Origin: Galbibacter sp. BG1
GTDB lineage: Bacteria > Bacteroidota > Bacteroidia > Flavobacteriales > Flavobacteriaceae
Direction of reading: 5' to 3'
DNA length: 64,000 nt
Assembly: GCF_013391805.1 (NCBI RefSeq)
Contig: NZ_CP058364.1
Span: 682,501 to 746,500 of the forward strand
Of the stretch, positions 18,819 through 27,436 are shown piece by piece. The translations under genes were made by a program, and so were the position numbers. The first letter of the stretch is position 1. Each line of letters starts with the position of its first letter. The notes beneath the pieces are model-generated. The model saw only the letters and a list, made by a program, of their open reading frames with translations, ran no database searches and was not told the origin of the DNA.

Positions 18819-19520
18819 TTACAGGTCTTCAGCCAGCTGTTCTAACTTTACATCGTTTACAACTTTTATTTTTTTGCCTTCCGTGGCTATTAAATCTTTT
18901 TTAGAAAAATCAGAAATCATTCTAATCATAGATTCGGTGGCCGTACCCACCACATTGGCAAACTCTTCCCTAGAAAGGGAGATCTGCAGGAATCCGTTAT
19001 TATCTACCCCAAATTCTTGTTTTAAATCTAATAAGGCCCTAGAAAACCTAGCCTTAACCGGTTTTTGTGCCATATTTACCACACTGTCGTTCGCCATTTT
19101 TAAATCGTAGCAAATATCATTTATAATATCTGCCGAGAACGCTTGGTTGTTCTTAAAAATAGAAAGGATTTCTGATCTTGGCACAAAACAAACTTCCATT
19201 TCTTCAATAGCAATGGCAGATAAGCTAACGGCTTCGTCGCTTATTAAACTTCGCTGCCCCAACAGATCCCCTTTTTTAATAAATTTTACAATTTGGTGCT
19301 TTCCATTGGAAGAGAGTTTTACCAACTTGCAAATACCAGATTTTATACAAAATACACCGTTTAGCTGTGTACCTTCCTTAAACAAATAAGTGCCCTTGGA
19401 AATTGTCTTATTCGTTTTACAATCGGCCACAGACAGTAATTCTTGTTTATTCAAACTTTTAAGCGCACCAAACTTTCGCACTATACATTGCTCACATCTA
19501 CTAGGTCCATTATGCGACAT
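18819..19520 (-). CDS. Crp/Fnr family transcriptional regulator
   Basis: A 233-residue protein with a cyclic-nucleotide-type beta-roll (about 35-115), a dimer helix and a C-terminal winged helix-turn-helix (SREEFANVVGTATESMIRMI, 183-202). Cys9-x2-Cys12 at the N-terminus and Cys111 align with E. coli Fnr Cys20, Cys23 and Cys122, but the position matching Cys29 is not Cys. It may therefore carry a non-standard Fe-S cluster or act as a thiol sensor. It is divergent from ccoI. An Fnr-like dyad lies 24 bp upstream of its own start and overlaps its likely -7 box (GATATTTG on the minus strand), suggesting autorepression. It is the probable regulator of the oxidase genes. Confidence 0.9.
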   Translation of the reverse strand: MSHNGPSRCEQCIVRKFGALKSLNKQELLSVADCKTNKTISKGTYLFKEGTQLNGVFCIKSGICKLVKLSSNGKHQIVKFIKKGDLLGQRSLISDEAVSLSAIAIEEMEVCFVPRSEILSIFKNNQAFSADIINDICYDLKMANDSVVNMAQKPVKARFSRALLDLKQEFGVDNNGFLQISLSREEFANVVGTATESMIRMISDFSKKDLIATEGKKIKVVNDVKLEQLAEDL

Positions 19521-19543
19521 TTCTAAATTTATTAATTATTTGG

Positions 19544-19561
19544 TTATGACAAATATCATAA
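19544..19561. promoter_or_regulatory. Fnr-like operator between crp/fnr and ccoI
   Basis: TTATGA-N6-TCATAA is a perfect dyad centred at 19552.5. The start of GAGATTTG (19582-19589, a weak -7 box) is 29.5 bp to the right, so the site would sit near -41 for ccoI transcription. On the minus strand GATATTTG (19550-19557) inside the dyad is a likely -7 box for the regulator gene. Confidence 0.7.
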
Positions 19562-19609
19562 TTTTTATTCATATTTTTAAAGAGATTTGCCCTATTAAAT
19601 TGGTTTATA

Positions 19610-21982
19610 GTGAGAGAATTATGCTTCCATTGCGGACTTGAGTGCAAAAAAGATTCATTGGTTTTTGATTCTAAAAACTTCTGTTGCAACGGTTGCAAAA
19701 CGGTTTATGAAATTTTTTCTGAAAGTGGCCTTACTTCATATTACGATCTCGAAAAAAACCCGGGGACTACGCCGGTAGAAATTAAAGAAAAATACGAATA
19801 TTTATCCAATGAAAAGATTGTTGAAAGCCTTTTGGAATTTAACGACGACACCATTCAAATTGTAAACCTCTACATCCCCACAATTCATTGCAGCTCCTGT
19901 ATTTGGGTGCTGGAGAACCTTCATAAGTTAGATAAAAACATTAAAAATGCTCAGGTTAATTTTCCGAAGAAAACCATACGCGTAACTTATAAAACAGAGC
20001 GTCTAACCTTAAAAAAATTAGTTACACTTTTGGCGTCCATTGGGTATGAACCAAGAATAAACCTGGAAAATAAAAATACCGAACAGAATTTAAGCGACCG
20101 AAGTATTATTTACAAACTCGGTATCGCAGGTTTTGCGTTTGGAAATATTATGTTTTTATCATTTCCAGAGTATTTTGAAGTGAGTGAATTTTGGCTGGAT
20201 CAATACAAACCCTTTTTTCGCTGGATTATGTTTGCGTTTTCGTTACCAGTGGTTTTCTATGCAGCATCCGACTATTTTATCTCAGCCTATAAAGGAATTA
20301 CTTCTAAGGTTTTAAACATAGACATCCCAATAGCCTTGGGGATTGCGGTATTGTTTTTTAGAAGTTCCTATGAAATTATAACCGGTACAGGCCAAGGCTT
20401 CTTCGATAGCCTTTCGGGCCTTGTTTTCTTTTTATTGGTTGGTAAATTTTTTCAGCAAAAAACATATAGTTTCCTTTCGTTTGAACGCAGTTACAAAAGC
20501 TATTTCCCCATTGGAATAACCGTTTTAAAAGAAGATAATATCGAAGAAAGCATACAGGTACAAGAGGTAAAAGCGGGCGACCGTATTTTGATTAGGAATG
20601 AGGAAATTATCCCCGTAGACAGCATTTTAATGAAAGGGGAGGCTTATATAGATTACAGTTTTGTTACAGGCGAATCGGATATTGTAAAGAAAACTTCTGG
20701 AGATAAAATTTTTGCCGGCGGTAAACAAACACGCAATATCATAGAGGTGGAGGCTATTAAATCGGTTTCCCAAAGTTATTTAACGCAACTATGGAGCAAC
20801 GATGCATTTAAGAAAAATAACGATGCCAATTTTAAAAACCTTACCGATAGTATTAGTAAGTATTTTACCATCGCCATACTTCTTATCGCATTTCTTTCCT
20901 TGAGCTATTGGCTGTGGAAAGATGCCTCCCAAGCCGCCTATGTTTTTACGGCAATTCTCATAATTGCATGCCCTTGTGCGCTGGCTTTATCGGCTCCTTT
21001 TACCCTTGGGAATTTACTGAGGATATTCGGCAAAAAAGGATTCTATTTAAAAGATGGCAATGTTATTGAAAAGCTGGCAAAAGCAGACACCGTGATTTTT
21101 GATAAAACAGGAACCATAACCGCAACCAATAAAAACTCCATTGTTTACGAAGGCGATTTCTTAAATGCGGAAGAAGAAAAGTTATTGAAAAACACTTTGC
21201 GGGGATCCAATCACCCTTTGAGCAGGCAGCTTTATGGAATTTTAAAATCCAACGACATCATTACTCTAGATGAATTTCATGAAACTACTGGAAAAGGTTT
21301 AGAAGCGCGGTTAAATGACCAAAATATAAAAATTGGTTCTGCAAGTTTTGTCGCTGAAAAAGTCTCCGAAGAAACACTAAAAACCAGCGTACACATTAGC
21401 ACGAACAATCGATATAAAGGGAAATATATATTCTATAACAGGTACAGAAAAGGAGTTTCCAAATTATTTTCGAAACTTAGCAAAAAATACGAACTCGCAA
21501 TTTTATCGGGAGATAACTCAAGCGAGAAGGAAAATTTACGTAAATTACTTCCTAGAAACACAAAGTTGTTGTTTAATCAGCGACCTATTGACAAGTTATT
21601 ATACATAAAACACCATCAAGAGGAAGGTGCTAAAATAATAATGATTGGAGACGGACTTAATGATGCAGGTGCTTTAAAACAAAGCGATGTGGGCATTGCA
21701 GTCTCTGAAAACGTTAACATATTCTCCCCCGCATGCGATGCTATTCTAGACGCAAAGAAAATTACTGAAATAAATAAATATCTAAAAGCATGTAAAAATG
21801 GGATTAGAACCATTAAAGCCAGTTTTATACTATCATTCCTGTATAACATCATAGGTTTAATGTTTGCCATAACCGGAAATTTATCACCGGTTGTTGCTGC
21901 CATTTTAATGCCTTTAAGTTCCATAAGTATTGTTTTATTTACAACACTGTGCACCAATTATTTCAGCAGGAATTTAAAATAA
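19610..21982 (+). CDS. ccoI: Copper-transporting P1B-type ATPase CcoI (FixI) for cbb3 oxidase assembly
   Basis: 790 residues from a GTG start. The N-terminus has the CcoI-type cysteine-rich domain (CFHCGLEC, then CCNGCKTVYEIF), then a heavy-metal-associated domain with CSSC at 94-97. The ATPase core has the membrane motif Cys454-Pro-Cys456 (CPCALALSAPF), the phosphorylated Asp498 in DKTGTI, and GDGLND at 680-685. CcoI supplies copper for the CuB centre of cbb3 oxidase. It lies 71 bp before ccoS. An Fnr-like dyad 49 bp upstream suggests induction at low oxygen. Confidence 0.95.
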   Translation: MRELCFHCGLECKKDSLVFDSKNFCCNGCKTVYEIFSESGLTSYYDLEKNPGTTPVEIKEKYEYLSNEKIVESLLEFNDDTIQIVNLYIPTIHCSSCIWVLENLHKLDKNIKNAQVNFPKKTIRVTYKTERLTLKKLVTLLASIGYEPRINLENKNTEQNLSDRSIIYKLGIAGFAFGNIMFLSFPEYFEVSEFWLDQYKPFFRWIMFAFSLPVVFYAASDYFISAYKGITSKVLNIDIPIALGIAVLFFRSSYEIITGTGQGFFDSLSGLVFFLLVGKFFQQKTYSFLSFERSYKSYFPIGITVLKEDNIEESIQVQEVKAGDRILIRNEEIIPVDSILMKGEAYIDYSFVTGESDIVKKTSGDKIFAGGKQTRNIIEVEAIKSVSQSYLTQLWSNDAFKKNNDANFKNLTDSISKYFTIAILLIAFLSLSYWLWKDASQAAYVFTAILIIACPCALALSAPFTLGNLLRIFGKKGFYLKDGNVIEKLAKADTVIFDKTGTITATNKNSIVYEGDFLNAEEEKLLKNTLRGSNHPLSRQLYGILKSNDIITLDEFHETTGKGLEARLNDQNIKIGSASFVAEKVSEETLKTSVHISTNNRYKGKYIFYNRYRKGVSKLFSKLSKKYELAILSGDNSSEKENLRKLLPRNTKLLFNQRPIDKLLYIKHHQEEGAKIIMIGDGLNDAGALKQSDVGIAVSENVNIFSPACDAILDAKKITEINKYLKACKNGIRTIKASFILSFLYNIIGLMFAITGNLSPVVAAILMPLSSISIVLFTTLCTNYFSRNLK

Positions 21983-21989
21983 TTTTAAC

Positions 21990-22009
21990 AGTATGATAAA
22001 TGTCATACT
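21990..22009 (+). promoter_or_regulatory. Fnr-like operator upstream of ccoS-ccoNOQP
   Basis: AGTATGA-N6-TCATACT, perfect 7-bp arms centred at 21999.5. The -7 box TAACTTTG begins 29.5 bp downstream at 22029, placing the site near -41.5 of the predicted transcript start, the class-II activator position. Confidence 0.75.
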
Positions 22010-22028
22010 TTTTGCTTTTTACAGCATT

Positions 22029-22037
22029 TAACTTTGC
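22029..22037 (+). promoter_or_regulatory. -7 box of the ccoS-ccoNOQP promoter
   Basis: TAACTTTGC matches TAnnTTTG exactly and lies 16 bp before the ccoS ATG (22054). With the dyad at 21990-22009 it forms a regulated promoter. No strong -33 TTG at normal spacing is visible, as expected for an activator-dependent promoter. Confidence 0.6.
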
Positions 22038-22053
22038 ATCAGAATAAAAAAAC

Positions 22054-22236
22054 ATGAGTGTAATTTACCTTCTTTTATCCATCAGCATCTTAGTCGCAAT
22101 AGTCTTTTTTATTGCCTTTATAAGTGCCGTAAGGTCTGGACAATACGACGATAGTTATACTCCTTCGGTAAGAATGCTTTTTGAGGATGAACTTAAAAAC
22201 GAACCTAATACAACAGATAATAATAAACAATCGTAA
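22054..22236 (+). CDS. ccoS: cbb3 oxidase assembly protein CcoS
   Basis: A 60-residue protein with one membrane segment (about 3-25) followed by the CcoS-type SGQYDDSYTPSVRMLFEDE. CcoS is needed for cofactor insertion (haem and copper) into CcoN. It starts the oxidase operon directly after the Fnr-like promoter, and ccoNO begins 3 bp after its stop. Confidence 0.92.
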   Translation: MSVIYLLLSISILVAIVFFIAFISAVRSGQYDDSYTPSVRMLFEDELKNEPNTTDNNKQS

Positions 22237-22239
22237 ACT

Positions 22240-24444
22240 ATGGAAATGGAACAATTTTATTACGACAACAAAATTGTAAAGAAATTTCTTTATGCCACTA
22301 TGTTCTGGGGAATGGTGGGAATGCTCGTTGGGCTCCTTCTCGCCTTTCTATTCATTTTTCCACATTTAACCGATGGAATATCCTGGTTAAGTTTTGGTAG
22401 ACTTAGGCCCCTGCACACCAATGCTGTAATTTTTGCCTTTGTAGGAAATGCCATTTATGCCGGTGTGTATTATTCCCTACAGCGACTTTTAAAAGCTAGA
22501 ATGTACAGCGATTTTCTATCTAATTTTAATTTTTGGGGCTGGCAACTTATAATCGTGGCTGCCGCCATTACCCTACCGCTTGGGTATACCACCTCTAAAG
22601 AATATGCCGAATTAGAATGGCCAATTGATATTGCCATTGCCCTTGTTTGGGTGGCCTTCGGTGTAAATATGATTGGTACCATTTTAAAAAGAAGACAACG
22701 CCACCTATACGTAGCTATTTGGTTCTATTTGGGAACATTTGTTACGGTTGCCGTTCTTCATATTTTCAATAGCTTAGAACTTCCTGTAAGTGCATTAAAA
22801 AGTTACTCGGTGTACGCTGGGGTACAAGACGCTTTAGTACAGTGGTGGTATGGACACAATGCAGTAGCATTCTTTTTAACGACACCGTTTTTAGGCCTTA
22901 TGTACTACTTTGTGCCTAAAGCAGCCAACAGGCCAATCTATTCGTACCGACTTTCCATAGTTCACTTCTGGTCTTTAATATTTATTTATATCTGGGCAGG
23001 ACCTCATCACCTGTTGTACACCGCTTTACCAGACTGGGCTCAAAACTTAGGGGTTGCATTCTCCATCATGCTAATTGCTCCTTCTTGGGGAGGCATGATT
23101 AATGGACTACTGACATTAAGAGGTGCTTGGGACAAAGTGAGAACAGATCCTGTATTAAAATTCTTTGTGGTTGCTATTACTGGTTATGGGATGGCCACTT
23201 TCGAAGGCCCCATGTTATCGTTAAAAACCGTGAATGCCATTGGGCACTTTACCGATTGGATTATAGCACACGTTCACGTTGGAGCCTTAGCCTGGAATGG
23301 CTTCCTAATTTTTGGGATGATCTATTATCTAGTTCCTAGAATGTTTAAAACAAAGCTTTTCTCTGTAAAACTTGCCAATTTCCATTTCTGGATCGGTACT
23401 TTAGGGATTGTATTGTATGCACTACCAATGTATGTTGCTGGATTTACACAAGCATCTATGTGGAACCAGTTTAATCCAGATGGAACCTTACTATACGGTA
23501 ACTTTTTAGAAACGGTTACTCAAATTATCCCAATGTACGCCATGAGAGCTGCTGGGGGTACTCTTTATTTAATTGGTGCCGCTGTTGGAGTTTATAATGC
23601 CATAAGAACCATTAAACAAGGGGTAGACGTAAAAGACGAATTGGCTGAAGCTGCTCCTCTTACCAGGGTTTCTAAAAAGAGACTCTCTGGAGAAACGTTT
23701 CACAGCTGGTTGGAAAGAAAACCTGTACAGCTCACTATTTTGGCTACCATTGCCATTTTAATTGGAGGTGTGGTACAAATTGTTCCCACCATCTTGGTAA
23801 AATCCAACATCCCCACCATCTCCAGCGTTACACCGTATACACCATTGGAGCTTGAGGGTAGAGACATTTATATTCGCGAAGGCTGTGTTTCTTGCCACTC
23901 GCAAATGGTAAGACCCTTTAGAAGCGAAGTGGAACGCTATGGGGAGTATTCTAAGGCTGGGGAATATGTGTACGACCACCCATTTTTATGGGGTAGTAAA
24001 CGTACCGGTCCCGATTTGCACCGTGTTGGCGGAAAATATAACGACAATTGGCATTTTAACCATATGTACGACCCTCAAAGTACTTCGGCAGGAAGTATCA
24101 TGCCTTCCTACCGTTGGTTAATTACCGATAAGTTGGATAGATCGGACACGGAAGATAAAATGAAGGCAATGGCAAAAATGGGGGTTCCCTATACTGAAGA
24201 AGAAATTGCCAATGCACAAAAAAATATGGATCAGCAGGCTACTACCATTCAAGAAAATCTGTATCAAGATCCCGATTTTAAAGAATCTTATGAAGCCGAC
24301 AAGAGAGCTGCCCAAATGAACAATGAAGATTTTGTGGAAATGAAAGACCGGGAAATTGTAGCATTGATAGCTTATTTACAGCGACTGGGAACAGATATAA
24401 ATATAAATTTCGATCAAGAAGCATCAACCTCAAAAATTAAATAA
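22240..24444 (+). CDS. ccoN: cbb3-type cytochrome c oxidase, fused subunits I and II (CcoN-CcoO)
   Basis: 734 residues. The N-terminal about 480 residues form the multi-span CcoN haem-copper subunit, with WWYGHNAVAFFLTTPF, the CuB ligands His256-His257 (GPHHLLYT) and AHVHVGALAWNGF for the haem histidines. The C-terminal part is CcoO, with one membrane anchor and a c-type haem site CVSCH at 549-553 followed by QMVRPFRSEVERYGEYS. It reduces O2 to water with high affinity and pumps protons. Fusion of CcoN and CcoO is usual in Bacteroidota. The operon continues with ccoQ and ccoP. Confidence 0.96.
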   Translation: MEMEQFYYDNKIVKKFLYATMFWGMVGMLVGLLLAFLFIFPHLTDGISWLSFGRLRPLHTNAVIFAFVGNAIYAGVYYSLQRLLKARMYSDFLSNFNFWGWQLIIVAAAITLPLGYTTSKEYAELEWPIDIAIALVWVAFGVNMIGTILKRRQRHLYVAIWFYLGTFVTVAVLHIFNSLELPVSALKSYSVYAGVQDALVQWWYGHNAVAFFLTTPFLGLMYYFVPKAANRPIYSYRLSIVHFWSLIFIYIWAGPHHLLYTALPDWAQNLGVAFSIMLIAPSWGGMINGLLTLRGAWDKVRTDPVLKFFVVAITGYGMATFEGPMLSLKTVNAIGHFTDWIIAHVHVGALAWNGFLIFGMIYYLVPRMFKTKLFSVKLANFHFWIGTLGIVLYALPMYVAGFTQASMWNQFNPDGTLLYGNFLETVTQIIPMYAMRAAGGTLYLIGAAVGVYNAIRTIKQGVDVKDELAEAAPLTRVSKKRLSGETFHSWLERKPVQLTILATIAILIGGVVQIVPTILVKSNIPTISSVTPYTPLELEGRDIYIREGCVSCHSQMVRPFRSEVERYGEYSKAGEYVYDHPFLWGSKRTGPDLHRVGGKYNDNWHFNHMYDPQSTSAGSIMPSYRWLITDKLDRSDTEDKMKAMAKMGVPYTEEEIANAQKNMDQQATTIQENLYQDPDFKESYEADKRAAQMNNEDFVEMKDREIVALIAYLQRLGTDININFDQEASTSKIK

Positions 24445-24449
24445 CCATT

Positions 24450-24635
24450 ATGAAATTCGCTAAAAACTATTTGGAATCTATAGACGGTGTAGCCATCTAC
24501 CCGATATTTTCCCTGCTCGTATTTTTCGTATTCTTTGTTATTCTTTTTTGGTGGGTTTTTACAGCTAAGAAAGACTACATCAAGAATGTAAGTAATTTTC
24601 CATTAGAAGACAACGATCAAAACACAACATCATGA
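24450..24635 (+). CDS. ccoQ: cbb3 oxidase subunit CcoQ
   Basis: A 61-residue single-span protein (hydrophobic about 17-37, ending in WWVFTAKKDYI), as in CcoQ. It stabilises the CcoNOP complex. Its stop overlaps the ccoP start (ATGA at 24632-24635). Confidence 0.85.
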   Translation: MKFAKNYLESIDGVAIYPIFSLLVFFVFFVILFWWVFTAKKDYIKNVSNFPLEDNDQNTTS

Positions 24636-25498
24636 GAACATTATCATCATACTTAAGGGTATTACTCATCCTTCTTATTGTTTTCTGTGCTTCAGAATAT
24701 TTTATTGATTCTGGGGACATGCCGGCCTTTATAAAATATCCGCAAGTTTCCATTTTTCTAGTATTGTTTACATTGCTGTTGGTAGCTGCAGAAATTGTTG
24801 CTGCTTCCATGAAAAGCTTAACCACTTGGTTACTTTCAGAAGAACAATTAAAGGAAGCGGAAGAAAATTCTTGGTATAAGAACTTGATGAAGAAATTAAC
24901 CAAGACCAAGCCAATTGAAGAAGAAGGCGAAATAATCTTAGACCACAATTACGATGGTATTAGGGAACTGGATAATTCTTTACCACCTTGGTGGCTCTAC
25001 GGCTTTTACGCCAGTATTGTGTTCGCTTTTGTCTATATGCTGAAGTATCACGTTTTCAATGGCGACAGTCAAAAAATAGAATACGAAAAAGAAGTGGCTG
25101 CGGCACAAATTGCTATTGATGAGTATAAGAAAACTGCTGTGGATTTGGTAGATGCCAAAACTGTGATTGCGTTGACCGAAGATGGAGATATTAAAAAAGG
25201 AGCTGAAATTTTTAAAGTCAATTGCGTTGCTTGCCACCGTGCAGATGGAGGTGGAGCCATTGGCCCGAACTTAACAGATGATTACTGGATTCTAGGTGGA
25301 GGTATTAAAAACATTTTCCAAACGGTATCTGAAGGTGGACGGAGCGGAAAAGGCATGATTGCGTGGAAACAGTCTTTAAAACCATCGGAAATACAACAAG
25401 TGGCCAGTTATATTTTAACGTTGCATAACACCAATCCCGCCGATCCAAAAGAACCACAAGGAGATTTGTGGGAAGAGCCCGCTCCAATGGAGCAGTAA
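24632..25498 (+). CDS. ccoP: cbb3 oxidase subunit CcoP with a single c-type haem site
   Basis: 288 residues: an N-terminal two-helix region (about 7-62), a charged linker, the CcoP membrane segment after DHNYDGIRELDNSLPPWWL, and one cytochrome c domain with CVACH (about 198-202) and GMIAWK supplying the Met ligand. Classical CcoP has two CxxCH haem sites; only one is present here, and the reading frame is intact, so this is not a truncation. The overlap with ccoQ implies translational coupling. It passes electrons to CcoO and CcoN. Confidence 0.93.
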   Translation: MRTLSSYLRVLLILLIVFCASEYFIDSGDMPAFIKYPQVSIFLVLFTLLLVAAEIVAASMKSLTTWLLSEEQLKEAEENSWYKNLMKKLTKTKPIEEEGEIILDHNYDGIRELDNSLPPWWLYGFYASIVFAFVYMLKYHVFNGDSQKIEYEKEVAAAQIAIDEYKKTAVDLVDAKTVIALTEDGDIKKGAEIFKVNCVACHRADGGGAIGPNLTDDYWILGGGIKNIFQTVSEGGRSGKGMIAWKQSLKPSEIQQVASYILTLHNTNPADPKEPQGDLWEEPAPMEQ

Positions 25499-25557
25499 GC
25501 GTGTTTTAAAAATAAGACCTTTACAGTCACCCGTGCTAGATACTTAAAAATCCCATT

Positions 25558-26979
25558 ATGGAAACTTCCGAAGAAAATTTTAGAGATTCTATTGGTACCG
25601 TTAACGAAGAGGGTAAAAGGGCATGGGTATTCCCAAAGAAACCGCACGGAAAATTTTATAAATATCGAAAATACGTAAGCTATTTTCTTTTAGCCTTTTT
25701 AATTCTTGCGCCTTTTATAAAAATAAACGGAAACCAGTTTTTGTTGTTCAATGTACTGGAGAGGCGCTTCAATATCTTCGGGTTTCCTTTCTGGCCACAG
25801 GATTTCTATCTTTTTGTAATATCCATGGTCATAGGAGTGGTTTTTGTAACTCTATTCACCGTTGCTTTCGGTAGGATTTTCTGCGGATGGATTTGTCCTC
25901 AAACTATTTTTATGGAAATGGTATTCCGTAGGATTGAATATTGGATAGACGGCGATCGGGGTGCGCAAATGAGACTAAAAAAACAGGAGTGGAATGCCCA
26001 AAAAATAAAGAAAAGGGTTTTAAAGTGGTTTATATTTTTCTGTATTTCCTTTCTTATTGCCAATGTTTTTTTGGCCTATCTCATTGGAAGCGATCAGTTG
26101 ATTCGTTACGTTACCGAAAACCCTTTAAACCATATTTCCACACTTATATCCTTACTTATTTTTACCGCAGTTTTCTATTTTGTTTTTGCATGGTTTAGGG
26201 AGCAGGTTTGCATCATTGCTTGCCCATATGGAAGATTACAAGGTGTTTTATTGGACAATAAGTCTATTGTAGTTGCCTACGACCATAAACGCGGCGAAAA
26301 GGATAACGGAAGAAAGAAGTTTAAAAAGGGCGAAGACCGTGAGGCTCTGGGCTATGGAGATTGTATCGACTGTAAACAATGCGTTCATGTATGCCCTACC
26401 GGCATAGATATTCGTAACGGAACACAGCTAGAGTGCGTAAACTGTACTGCCTGTATTGACGAGTGCAATACTATTATGGATAAAGTGAACCTTCCCAAAG
26501 GACTCATTAGGTATGCAAGTGAAGATAATATTGAAAAGAAAACCCCTTTTACCTTTACGCCACGATTAAAAGGATACACAGCCGTGCTTCTAATTTTAAC
26601 CGGGCTTTTGGTAGGGATGCTTTTTTTAAGAAACGATGTAGAAGCTACCATTCTAAGACTTCCTGGGCAGTTGTATGAGCATAAAGGAGAACATATAATT
26701 AGCAATGTGTACACCTTTAAAATCATTAATAAAACAGTAAACGAAATAGAGGATGTACATTTTGAATTGCTTGCTCCCAAAGGGGAAGTGAAATTAGTGT
26801 CGGGGGGAAATTTCGATATTCCTAAAGAAGGACTCTATGAAAGCACCTTGTTTATAGAGATAGATAAAGCTTTTCTTAAAAAAGATAAAACAGATTTAAA
26901 GATTGGTGTTTTTAGCAACAACACCCTTATTGAAACAACTTCTACTACTTTTTTGGGACCTAGAAGTTACCGAAAATAA
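25558..26979 (+). CDS. ccoG: cbb3 oxidase accessory protein CcoG (FixG/RdxA family)
   Basis: 473 residues with several membrane segments, a FixG-type GRIFCGWICPQT motif, and two [4Fe-4S] ferredoxin motifs (CIDCKQCVHVCP and CVNCTACIDEC, about residues 269-305), then an Ig-like C-terminal domain. CcoG is a copper-reducing membrane protein that helps supply Cu(I) for CuB. It lies 59 bp after ccoP and is followed 7 bp later by ccoH. Confidence 0.94.
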   Translation: METSEENFRDSIGTVNEEGKRAWVFPKKPHGKFYKYRKYVSYFLLAFLILAPFIKINGNQFLLFNVLERRFNIFGFPFWPQDFYLFVISMVIGVVFVTLFTVAFGRIFCGWICPQTIFMEMVFRRIEYWIDGDRGAQMRLKKQEWNAQKIKKRVLKWFIFFCISFLIANVFLAYLIGSDQLIRYVTENPLNHISTLISLLIFTAVFYFVFAWFREQVCIIACPYGRLQGVLLDNKSIVVAYDHKRGEKDNGRKKFKKGEDREALGYGDCIDCKQCVHVCPTGIDIRNGTQLECVNCTACIDECNTIMDKVNLPKGLIRYASEDNIEKKTPFTFTPRLKGYTAVLLILTGLLVGMLFLRNDVEATILRLPGQLYEHKGEHIISNVYTFKIINKTVNEIEDVHFELLAPKGEVKLVSGGNFDIPKEGLYESTLFIEIDKAFLKKDKTDLKIGVFSNNTLIETTSTTFLGPRSYRK

Positions 26980-26986
26980 AATTATT

Positions 26987-27433
26987 ATGAAGATAAATTG
27001 GGGAACAGGAATTGTAATTGCATTTGTATTGTTTATAAGCTTTATTTTATTTTTTGTGGTTAAAATGAACACCAATAAGCAATATGAACACGATTTGGTG
27101 TCTAAAGATTACTATAAAAAGGAGCTGGAATATCAAGAGAAGATTAACAAAGCAAAAAAAGCGTCAGATAAAGGCTACCAGCTATCTACTTTACAAACCG
27201 ATGAGGGACTCGTGGTTACATTTCCGAAGGGAATAATTCCAGAAAAGGTGAGCGGTGAGATTTTTATGTACCGACCATCGAATAAGTTGTTGGATTTTAC
27301 AGCTCCCATCCAACTTACAGAACACGACATTTTAATCCCCATTTCCAAGCTGCCAGACGGGCGTTGGAACATAGAAGTGGATTGGAGCTATGCTAATGAG
27401 AACTTTTATTACAAAAGCGAACTAAATTTATAA
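26987..27433 (+). CDS. ccoH: FixH/CcoH family protein
   Basis: 148 residues from the ATG at 26987 (MKINWGTGIVIAF). A longer frame starting inside ccoG is unlikely. One membrane helix (about 6-28) is followed by KMNTNKQYEHDLVSKDYYKKE, the FixH signature, and a small beta domain outside the membrane. FixH/CcoH binds the oxidase complex during assembly. It sits between ccoG (7 bp) and the SafE-like gene (3 bp). Confidence 0.92.
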   Translation: MKINWGTGIVIAFVLFISFILFFVVKMNTNKQYEHDLVSKDYYKKELEYQEKINKAKKASDKGYQLSTLQTDEGLVVTFPKGIIPEKVSGEIFMYRPSNKLLDFTAPIQLTEHDILIPISKLPDGRWNIEVDWSYANENFYYKSELNL

Positions 27434-27436
27434 AAC

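Noticed and set aside
24632-25498. Frameshift explaining the missing second haem site in CcoP
   Set aside because: The frame is continuous, with normal membrane and cytochrome segments and coupled overlap with ccoQ; no CxxCH pattern was noticed in a shifted frame.
26903-26986. Longer start for FixH inside ccoG
   Set aside because: It would overlap ccoG by 77 bp and lacks the FixH N-terminal pattern; the ATG at 26987 fits the family.
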